From NCBI GenBank assembly GCA_947579665.1, contig OX388351.1:248001-312000 (forward strand): 64,000 nt of DNA. Reading direction: 5' to 3'. The translations under genes were made by a program, and so were the position numbers. Source of the DNA: Sympetrum striolatum. Lineage: Eukaryota; Arthropoda; Insecta; Odonata; Libellulidae. This document shows, one piece after another, positions 11,372 to 20,744 of this stretch; the stretch's first letter is position 1, and every line of letters begins with the position of its first letter. Under the pieces are notes generated by a model. That model searched no databases and was not told where the DNA came from. It worked only from the letters and a program-made list of their open reading frames with translations.

Positions 11372-14300
11372 AAAAAATTAATTTTTTCTATCGAACACCA
11401 CAAATACAACAATCTACATCACGTTATAGTTTAACAACTCTTTCCCAAACAGAAATATTGCCGAAGGCCCACTTCAATCCACCCTGCACAGCGAGAACTT
11501 GCTCACTAACCTCAACTCTACTTGAAGCGTTGAAGGTCACTACAATTACTGATGGAATAATTAAAACTAGCAGATTTTCCTGGAACTAACTATAAGGCAG
11601 AATAAAATAAGACTGGCATTGTGGCAAATATACATTGTGCACTAAATTTACAACACCCATTCTTCGATGTAGGTATTGAATAGAAAAAAATTGACAGATA
11701 AGTGAAGGTGTATAAAAAAGTAGAGCTGATAGAGAAAAACTGATATCTATTTAGATTCAGCGCCCTAAATATGTTTTTATGTGCAATTTTCTGCCACCAG
11801 GCTTTCTGCCAGATTTTGAAAAACACAAGCCCATGGCTGAGAAAAATGAATAAATCAAGGGAGAGAATTGACTGTCATTGGGTGTGGACCACTTTGAGAT
11901 AGGGAAATGTCTTCTTTAATTTACGACGAGACTCTCCAACCGATTTCTTCTTTTTGAAGAATGGATTGGGTGTCGATGCATTCACCCTCTGACCACGTGT
12001 GGGATTGTAGATTGATTCATCAACGGAGGGAATTCAGGTTTTAGGACCGACCTATTTGTTGGGTGGCGAAAAGCACTCGCTCCTGAAGGCTTTTCGCCTT
12101 TGAAATGGAAAGCGAAATGGCATGATTTTTTAAGACAGTATTTTAGTTGCTGAAATTTCCTGAATTTTTTGCGATCAACATGCCGCTGTTTTAAATTTCG
12201 TCTGGTATAAAAGTTATCAATACGCACAGCAATGAGAGTTAGACCCGTAAATTGTTTATTTCCATGGTAACAAGCAAATAATGTGTAATATTAGAATTTA
12301 ATCATTTTAAAATAAATGTGATTTATTGTGAACGAGTGAAAAATAACACATCATTAATACTAGAGTCTATCAATACGAGTTTTCTCATTTACTGAGCTCT
12401 TAGTAAAAGTTGTCAATTTGTAGGATTTGAAAACAACAGAGAAAATAAAAATTTCAAACCAATGAAAATTTATTTTAACTTACATAGACATGTTAATTAG
12501 ATCAAAATGTAGCATAAAACGCCATATGATGGACATTTATTATTTTATCTATGTTATTTAGAATTTTTATCATATGATGCCAAAAGTAATCTGATACACT
12601 CAAAATTTAAGCTAAGGATTAAAATGTTTTTTCTTAGTTGTTTACAAAGAAATAATCATAAACTAATATTCATTGTACTAAAATCTATATATATAAATTT
12701 TGTTATGGTTTTTGGTTCATGGTTTTTAACGAAATCTTATCTTTGTTGGGAAGGAGTTCATGCTAATACTTAAATGAAATGCTCAAACTCTACCTCTAAC
12801 AAAGCTTTATGGGAGAGGAGGTGGAAGTTATTTTGCGTGATAAAGTAACTTTTCCCTCGGAGTCGGAATACCATCAGTTATTGAAGTCTTCGCAAATGTA
12901 GCGCAATAACCTTATGAATTAAAATTTTCATAAAATTCTGTAAGGGACCTGATTGCATGTCAGGTCAATTGCATTTAGCATCACCCTTCATGAAACATCA
13001 GGTTCCCTCTTGGTCCTTTCACATAACGTCCTCGATATTGGTTACCAATAACCTCTTTCCCACTCTGCTGCACAATCATTCTTTCCTCGTTTCATTTAAT
13101 TCATAAGACTATGGGAATCAGCGGTCCCTAACAGGATTTCGCATTCATGAAATCAGCCGCTAGAAAACTCGAAATATCTCTTCCTAGTGTTGCATTACTT
13201 TCCATTACATACTTTCTATGCGCAATAGGAAATTCCAAGGAAAGGTCACTTCATATTTTCATCTGGGTCGGTTCTGTTGGCCATAAAATCATTTACTCTA
13301 GAAAAAATGCGGTCAGACGGGGAATTTTACTATCTAGACGGAGTTTGTTTCGCTACAGCATGCATTCCGTCTACAGACTCACTGAATTGCGTTGATCTCC
13401 CTTCTTAACTAGATCAATCTACTTAGAAAATATATTGGAAATTTATGGAGAATGGCTTCGACCGTTTGGTCGGAAATATCCTGTAAGACTTTGTTTCTGA
13501 TGTATTTTGTAGAACGTACTTGAAAAACTATCCTCTAAATCGGAATTTCACAAACACTTGAGACCATCGAGAGTTCTCCCTCCCTCCATTTTGCTTCTAT
13601 GCAATTGACACAATAAAGCAAACAGGCGACTAAAATAATTTATTGGTCGTGTCATTAATATTCAATCAATCTAACATAATTATTCCAATCTGGTACTGTT
13701 TTATGCTTCAGTAACAGAGAAATAATATACCTTTAGTAATGAAGAAGTACTAATGTTATTGTTAATTTAATGTATTTGCCCTAATTACTTATGTTATCCT
13801 AATCGTCTTATTACAGTATCAACCCTGTATCACCTACAGATATGTTAGCTCCAAACTCTTTGTCTCATATATAATGCACATCTGTACGTTTTAATGTTTT
13901 TGCAGCTAAAATTTAGATTACTACAGTTTCGAAAGATAATAAAAACTAATATAATAACAATAAGATAATCTTCCTCATAGATTTGCATTCTGAAGACTCG
14001 ATCGTAACAATTCTGTTCCCAGATATTAGCTTTATTTCTTCAGAATTCCTAATTTCTTAAATAGGACTTCCTCTATAATCCGAATCTTCCTCATTATTTA
14101 TAATACAGCACTCAGAAGAATATAGCTCCATATTAATTTTCCTCTGTTTTATCTATACTTTCCAGAATCCTTAAAAGACCATCCGGCTTGGTCTTTCTGC
14201 GACAGATAATTTGAATAGCAATTTAACTATTTACCGTATTTAACTGAGCAATTTTGATTCCAATAAAGAATGAGGTTTCCGTTTAAAAGTATTCATGAAG

Positions 14301-14492
14301 ATTGCTGAAATATCCATTGGTGATATGAATAAGTTATTCATATTTAGTTAAATTTCTCTCACAGTAGTTGCTGTCGATATTTTTTACCAAAGCAAGACCG
14401 AGGAATCGACAATATTTCAAATCTATTGATGAATAAAATAAATTAAAATTCACGGAGGAGGCCGAAATATAGTGGAAATCGGACATAATGAA
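11372..14492. other. No gene recognised
   Basis: AT-rich non-coding stretch. Short frames (minus 11590-11826, minus 11982-12227, plus 13147-13395) show no domain, no splice-bounded coding signal and no family resemblance. Confidence 0.4.
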
Positions 14493-14674
14493 AGGATTGT
14501 TTAATAAAGCCGGTTTTATAAAAGTAACTTTTACTGTTGCACATACAGAGGTTACGGTGGTGACTAGTTCCGGTTAGTAATAGCTTGAAGATGGCTATTA
14601 CTAGCTTAAACTAGTCGCCACTGTAACCTCTGTACGTGGAATAGTAAAAGTTACTTTTTTGTTTTAATAATCCT
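14493..14674. mobile_element. Foldback/MITE-like element with long inverted repeats
   Basis: Arms of about 85 bp (14493-14584 and 14592-14674) face each other across a loop of about 7 nt. Matched segments include AAAAGTAACTTTTACT, ACAGAGGTTAC and GACTAGTT, with their reverse complements on the right, and overall identity is roughly 85%. Almost all of the element is inverted repeat, as in foldback MITEs. No clear target-site duplication was seen, so the superfamily is unknown. Confidence 0.75.
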
Positions 14675-14937
14675 GTTTTATTTAACCATCATTTCGAAAA
14701 TAAATTAATATCAGCTCAACAGTCCATTATTTTTTATAATATCATCAGCGCTAAAGTGATTAAAATTCTTCTATTACCTATCGAACATACTATTCTCCCA
14801 ATAAGAAATGTCACATTCTGATTCATTAGGATATGGTTAACCGAACTTTTTAAAACATATGCAAACATCTGTAACTTAATCAATACTCTAAGCAAGGTTC
14901 TTCAGCAACACTGAGGTTGGTAGAAAAATTTTGAAAT

Positions 14938-15051
14938 ACGGCTCCCGGATAGTCATGTGGACAGTGCGTTTGCCTTTGGTGAAAGCGGTCCCGCGTTCAA
15001 TTCCCGGTGGGAGCCTATGTGCGAAAGCACTTTTTCATTAAGTAAGATACA
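14938..15051 (+). mobile_element. tRNA-derived SINE, copy 1
   Basis: A tRNA-like head runs from GGCTCCCGGATAGTCATGTGG (A-box region) through TTTGCCTTTGGTGAAAGCGG to GCGTTCAATTCCCGGTGGGA (B box) and GAGCCT. The 5' and 3' ends can pair like an acceptor stem. The tail GTGCGAAAGCACTTTTTCAT follows. The same head recurs at 20187 and 20607. Confidence 0.75.
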
Positions 15052-15879
15052 GATTTTGAAAAAGTTGAATTAGAAGCCAAGGGGCAGGAAATTCAATAAC
15101 CCCCAAAAATTAAGAGGGCATAGAGTCTGCTGTTCTTGAAATAAGTTGTTATTATAAATGGAAAATAAATTTCAAATTTTGTCGTGAATCCGGAAAATGT
15201 TGCATCACACATTGTAACTACTTCTCTACGAAGGTGGACGCAGGTTTCCACATCTCTTTCTTCTAATAAGTTTTTATGCTCCTGCTGGGGACTTTTTAGT
15301 ACTTCCTTAGAATTTCATTTACACAAGTTACTGATTTTCCAAGCTTTCTCTTTTCAAATTAATATCTATTTACATAACACGTTGACAACATTACGTTAGA
15401 ATGAATATGGGACTTTTTCACGAAATCTTCCAAATTAAAATGTTAATTATTTATTCAAATATTTAATGATTTAATGGCTGCTGTCGAGCATACGCACATT
15501 TTCTTCAAGGATGAATTTACAGCTCTTCATAAAAAATTAATTAAATAATAATTTATCAACTATAGGCAATTAATTGATATGCAAAAGAAATCTTTCAACC
15601 GAAAAAGTCAATCCACCGTAACAGGTACATTGATGTGTCATCGGAGTGGGATCGATACCTCAGTTTATCACCGACATAAGATGGACTGCTGATTAATCTG
15701 ATTCTTCAATCATGGATACAGCTTCAGCTGGATCTTCCCTCCAATCGAACTCATCGAAATAACTCCAAGAGTCTAATTAATTTCACGGTAAGATGATTTT
15801 GCCTCCGTGTTCATTCTTCAGCACTCCTTTCTCCTTAGACCTCCATCTTAAAAATATTCCGTCAGTTCTCCATTTTTCT
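15052..15879. other. No gene recognised
   Basis: AT-rich spacer with only short chance frames, for example plus 15184-15399. Confidence 0.45.
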
Positions 15880-16260
15880 CACACCTTTGGCGCCGCGGCA
15901 AACAGACGCGTAATGATTTACGATCCAGCCAATCGGGTGACCGGCCCGCGTCCGAGTTGACTTTCGAAAACCGCGACCTCGACCAATGAAAGTGGCGGCA
16001 TTATCGCGGTTCCCCCTCCTTTAATCTGCCCTAATTCCTATCGCCCTTCCTCAAAACCGACTTCGCGCCATTAATGAGCCCATATTCCCCTCTTTTACTG
16101 CCTTCCTTTTTTCCCACCTAGACGCCGCAGCCTCCCTGCAAACAGGTCGGGATATCATAATGACCTTCCAACAGCCGGGGACAAGCGGTCCATAAAGGTA
16201 CTGATTTACGACCTGAGGGAACCATGGAAACAGAGCTAACGTATGCGTATCGCTGCTATC
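15880..16260. promoter_or_regulatory. GC-rich island, candidate regulatory region
   Basis: A block of unusually high GC for this window, with GGCGCCGCGG, two CCAAT motifs (about 15928 and 15983) and few homopolymers. A short frame with a good start context (ACCATGG at 16221-16227) ends after 15 codons and has only a weak donor near 16240. It could be an enhancer, a promoter or a fragment of an untranslated exon. It also supplies the 23-bp sequence copied into the palindrome at 16.7 kb. Confidence 0.35.
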
Positions 16261-16599
16261 TGTTCGTCGCTACGTAACGAGGCGGATTATCGTCTCTTCC
16301 CGACCCACACTTATTGCCCTCTTACTCCTCTCTCCAATGCTCTCCACTTACCTCAGCAAAATCTTCTTTGGACGCTCAATGAATCCGATTTGAATTTCGA
16401 GACTCAAAATTCATACAAGAGAATTCCACAAGCTAAATTCCAAATATTACGTTACTTATAAAGAATTTTCAGCAGCAGTGAAAAGTCTTTTTTACTCTGC
16501 GGACTTATTATTCTTAGCGGAGGTTCTAATATCCGTAAATATTATAATCTCCCCACACTCTACTCTGTCTTTTTGTTTTAATTTAATTTATAACTATTC

Positions 16600-16676
16600 G
16601 TATACTAACGACATACGAGGTTAAGTGGAAGAGAGGCCCACTTGGGCCTAACCTCGCCAATAAAGAAAGAAGAGCA
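16600..16676 (+). mobile_element. LINE 3' tail fragment
   Basis: GAGGTTAAGTGGAAGAGAGG, a GGCCCACTTGGGCC stem-loop and CCTCGCCAATAAAG, then AAAGAAG. Stem-loop plus CTCGCC-AATAAA is also the 3' end of the LINE at 20.7-23.35 kb and of the tails at 19.3, 34.2 and 61.6 kb. It is a 3'-only relic. Confidence 0.6.
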
Positions 16677-16698
16677 AAGCGGCTGCTGATGTTTATTT

Positions 16699-16770
16699 TA
16701 TATAATAGAACACACTCCAAAAAAAAGTGGCGGCATTATCGCGGTTTTTTGGAATGTGTTCTATTATATA
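16699..16770. repeat. Palindrome with a copied 20-nt loop
   Basis: The 26-bp arms 16699-16724 and 16745-16770 (TATATAATAGAACACA/CTCC... and its inverse) differ at one position. The loop AAGTGGCGGCATTATCGCGG, with three flanking bases, is an exact 23-bp match to 15989-16011. The following bases TCGTCAATAAAGGGTC resemble a LINE 3' tail. Confidence 0.9.
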
Positions 16771-16816
16771 TCGTCAATAAAGGGTCAAATAAGTGAATAA
16801 ATAAATAGAGGGATGG

Positions 16817-19140
16817 TGCAATGTTACTTCTATATAATATAACAAACTGGCTCACTCGAAAAGGAATGATTAGGGAGCATGTTTGTATGATTAGGAATAC
16901 TTATGTTTCTTAGTTTATCTTCTCTCTTTAAGTATGCATCAGCTGCATCTCTATATCGCCAAGATAAAGACGTTACGTACGTACTTATAAATAGATTTGT
17001 TTAATAAAAGGATATTGATATGATCTAAGAAATATCATCATCTTCAAAGCTGAGCAAAGTAAATAACTACGGTAATAATATTCACGAATTATATAATGTA
17101 GGAAATTATTTATGAAAAAAAGTTATTACTTTTGTGGAATTGTGCTCTACGAAAACTACCCGCAATTTCAAATGAACATTTCTGATTACACACGAGAGGC
17201 CTTTTCATTCATGTGCTGCATCATTTTGAATTGCTCATCCCACTAATCTTTCCTTCTCTTCCTAATTTTATCTTCGCACAATGAATAATTTATCATTACC
17301 CGTCAATATTTCCTAATACCCTCAATTAGTGTTGGCAAGGGTCGTAATGGGTAAGGGGTGATTTCAATGGTTATGTAATGCTTGCAAAAATCTGTGCCCT
17401 AACAGATACAGTAATTTACGCAAATTATGAGCTATAACATAATTTCTTCTTCCATACGACATCTGCGTCGGCCCACGCGACTTACAGCATATGTTAATGC
17501 AGCCTCTTACTTTTAAACCCTTGGATATCCCACAATTACACCCGGTTTATTCCTGTTTCAATCCATATTTGGTGGTTTACGAATAAATCAAAATCCCTGG
17601 TACTCACAGCTGAACGAAATGAATGATAATTGGGATATTTAATGGACGAAACTCGGGGATGTTAAGGCAACTTTTATCGGACCACTCCCACCGTTTTATG
17701 CCAAGTGTCCCTTCTGGAAGGAGGAGCCATTGATTTAGCACCTCGGTGGTCCTTAGGGACCTGCGATAGCTATGTCGCCAGCGCACTGCTCTTCAGGGAG
17801 GAGGATTCTCCAGCCCTAAGAGACCCTAGGCGGTCGCCATGCCTGTTGTGGTACACGTTATCTCGTTCAGGGGAGTTATGAAGCGTCAAAATGGATGCAG
17901 CAACGAATAAAAGGAGGCTTATCGGAACTTACGAACAAAAATCAATTTTGCTAAACCAGATGAAAAATTTATTGGGACTAAATACATCTAGAGCTCGCTT
18001 CATTGTAAATATTTAACTTTGAAGTATATGTTATCTTCGTGGTGATTTTTTAATATTTTATAAAATTTTCGTCCCAATATAGCTTGAATTAACATACCGA
18101 TTTTAGTTAATGAGTACGCCTATGCACCTCGCTGTCACAGAATAAGAGGAACAGCTCCTCAGAACGGTGATTAAAAAGAAGGTTCTTTTCAAATTAGTAT
18201 GAGCAACACCATCAATCAAATGCTGATCTAAGAACTCTGAATCGAATGCTTTGAAATTTCCTTTTCTTAAAGCTTCTGCGGATTTTTGACGTAATATATA
18301 TTGAAAATATACATTACATTTTACCATTTGAGAATTTTTAATAACTTGAGTACATGCCCTACTGGAAATAGATTTTAGTTAATGCGTTTGTGATAAAACT
18401 GACGAGAAATTTTCTGAGTTTCACGAATATGTTAATATTGGGGCAATAAGAAAGGAATTTATTAACTTGAATGCTTTCCCAAACAATAGTTCTCTCCTTT
18501 CAATCAATGAAATCTGGAAACAAAGTGAGACTCACGTCTCAAGATGTTTTGCATATGAAAGTTCAACAGCCACGAGTAGGATTTTGCAAGGCTAAGATGT
18601 CATGAGAATGCACTATTAAGCATTTAACATTTCAAAATAAAACTTCAATTCAAGTTCATCATCAGTTACAAAAATGGAAGTGTTAAGCACAGGATTATGA
18701 AAGAAAACAAGTGCGTCTCTGCTACTTTTCACATTCCGTTCCTTTATTATCCAGAATTAGCGTATATAGTGATGCCTACGCTAACGAGCTAATTTCCTTC
18801 CCAATCATATTCGTTTGTCGATGACTTCATCGCCAGAGCACTGCCATCCGCCAAGTTCATATGGATATGTAAACATTACCAAAACATTTGATTTCATTAT
18901 TTAGGAGGAGTAGACAGTTTAGCACCTTTTTTTTAGCCATTTCTGTTTTTTTGTGCTTGCGTTGCTGCGCTAGCATCCTTCAAAGCATTCACTGGCCGCA
19001 CAATTATTCCTTACTCATTACTTGAAATTTAAATCAATATATGTGATTTCTCTTATTCAACGAATGGCAAAAGCTGTCAATGAAAATTTCGACTTTGTGG
19101 ATATTTGCGGAACCGCTGAGGACAGTAAGAAAGCAAGCTT
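16817..19140. other. No gene recognised
   Basis: AT-rich non-coding stretch. Short frames on both strands (17604-17786, 18103-18327) have no recognisable features. Confidence 0.4.
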
Positions 19141-19352
19141 ACGAAATTTTTAAATAATTTAATTTTTGTATTCTATATTTACTTTTTGTACTTTTTGTCT
19201 CTATTTTAATTGTATTTTCTTATTCTTGTAATATGTTTATTATAATGGATATCATCAGGATAACCTGTATACATTAAATACGTAACAATTATACGCTGAT
19301 TCTTCAACAGACTCCATTAACCTCGCCAATGAAGGGTCTAACTAACTAAGAG
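19141..19352 (+). mobile_element. LINE 3' UTR fragment
   Basis: T-rich, UTR-like sequence ends with TTAACCTCGCCAATGAAGGG and TCTAACTAACTAAG. The CCTCGCCAAT(A/G)AA core is shared with the other LINE 3' ends in the window. The upstream limit is uncertain. Confidence 0.5.
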
Positions 19353-19403
19353 AAAGAAAAAACTTCGTTCGCCATAAATTTCATTAGTACGTTCATTATT
19401 TAG

Positions 19404-19487
19404 CCGACGTTTCGCTATCAAATCCATGTCTAGCTAAAACTGTATTCATGCGACGATGATCCTATCATATTAGATGTAGTCATCAGG
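19404..19487 (-). ncRNA. Hammerhead-like remnant (possible Penelope-like relic)
   Basis: On the minus strand CCTGATGA (19480-19486 for the CTGATGA core) is followed 66 nt later by GCGAAACGTCGGC (GAAA at 19413-19410, GTC at 19408-19406). CUGAUGA, GAAA and GUC in this order are the invariant blocks of a type-I hammerhead. The spacing is too long for a simple helix II, and helix I pairs poorly, so this would be a decayed or interrupted copy. It sits directly after a LINE tail. Confidence 0.35.
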
Positions 19488-19559
19488 CACAGATATGCAC
19501 CCTTAACATCCGCAACCTTTGCAGATGCTGCCATACGTGGGTGGTCACTCATAACGGTC

Positions 19560-19990
19560 GTACCTCACTTGTTTATCCATTCGTGATGAGCATCTTGCGT
19601 CTTCTTACGGCACACGCCTCGCAAACATCGGAACGATGGCCGCGTTACATGGGTCGGAGACGAATGAGCCCACGTTTGCTCCTGCTCTTTTGACCGGATC
19701 GCAATAAAGACGGATTAATTCGTGGGCGCGACGGGAGAGGGCAGCACACGGGCGAACAAATGGACGTGACCAGCGGAAGGTACCGTCACGAACGAGAGCA
19801 TCACTATTGGAAGAACGAGAGAAAACAGTCGTTCATTAAAGCGAGATAATCGATGGTTGGATGCGATAGGACTCAACGTCGGTCTATTGAAGCGATAGCT
19901 CAATCATGGAGCCTCGTCCTTTCATGTTCGTGGTGTCCAAGGGTAAACGAGGCCAGTAGCAGATCCCTCACAGAAATCTGTTGTAAAGCG
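19560..19990. promoter_or_regulatory. GC-rich island of unknown role
   Basis: Sequence of near-50% GC in an AT-rich setting. Open frames exist on both strands (minus 19715-19903, plus 19853-20134), but neither matches a known domain and no convincing splice pair was found. It could be a conserved regulatory block or an unrecognised exon. Confidence 0.3.
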
Positions 19991-20186
19991 CCATACTACC
20001 GCAAAAAAGTTTTTATTGTGGTATTTTCACACAAGTTTAGTGAACTAGAATTCAGAAAGAAAACAAAATATGCAGACCGAGAGATTTCTCTGCTAACGCT
20101 CCGTCTTCGAGTAATCGTGTTTCTTCATTTCTGAGGTGGTATTTAGGAAAGCATTCCCGTCTATTTTTTTCAATGAATTTCTTAAG

Positions 20187-20285
20187 AGGGCTATCAGATA
20201 GCCGAGTGGGTAGCGCGTTCGTCTTTGGTGAAATTCGGTTTGATTCCCGGCGGGAGCCTAAAGAGGCAAAATAATTTCATTGAAG
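20187..20285 (+). mobile_element. tRNA-derived SINE, copy 2
   Basis: The head contains GATAGCCGAGTGGGTAGCGC (A box), CGTTCGTCTTTGGTGAA and GGTTTGATTCCCGGCGGGAG (B box), ending in CCT. It is the best preserved of the three copies of this SINE type. The tail AATTTCATTGAA matches the copy-1 tail in part. Confidence 0.78.
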
Positions 20286-20606
20286 ATTTAAACATCGCTA
20301 CTACAAGTCATTCTCAAATATTTTATACGACGAACACTCGCTCCATTTCTATTAGGCATGTATCTCTGTAAAACAATAGGGGTGGATTACGAAAAAGCAC
20401 TGATGGAACCAACATCCCTACTCGGATATTGGAGATATAGATATCAGGCTGTAACATCAATAATGACATTAATCACGTCTTAATTAGGCGAATTTTATTC
20501 AAAATGTGGGGTCCAGAAGGTAGCTCTTTCCCGAAAATTGTTATCTAATGCCCATTAAGTCATTCCAGGAGTTACTGCTGCCCAAGGGGGTAAAAGCTTG
20601 GAAATG

Positions 20607-20700
20607 AGGTCTCCGGATGGGCAGTGGTCACTCCATTTGCCTTTAATGTAAGCGGTCACTGATTCGATTACCGAAGGGATCCAAAAATAAAGACGTAAAA
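20607..20700 (+). mobile_element. tRNA-derived SINE, copy 3 (degraded)
   Basis: TCCGGATGGGCAGTGGTCAC, TTTGCCTTTAATGTAAGCGG and GATTCGATTACCGAAGGGAT align with the heads of copies 1 and 2 with many changes. It lies just upstream of the LINE. Confidence 0.6.
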
Positions 20701-20744
20701 GGACCTCGGCTGACGATGATGTATACAATATATATAAGCATATT

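Noticed and set aside
16330..16400. Strong minus-strand donor (GAG|GTAAGTGG) near 16346 suggesting an upstream antiporter exon
   Set aside because: All three frames before it are closed or very short, so no coding exon can be supported.
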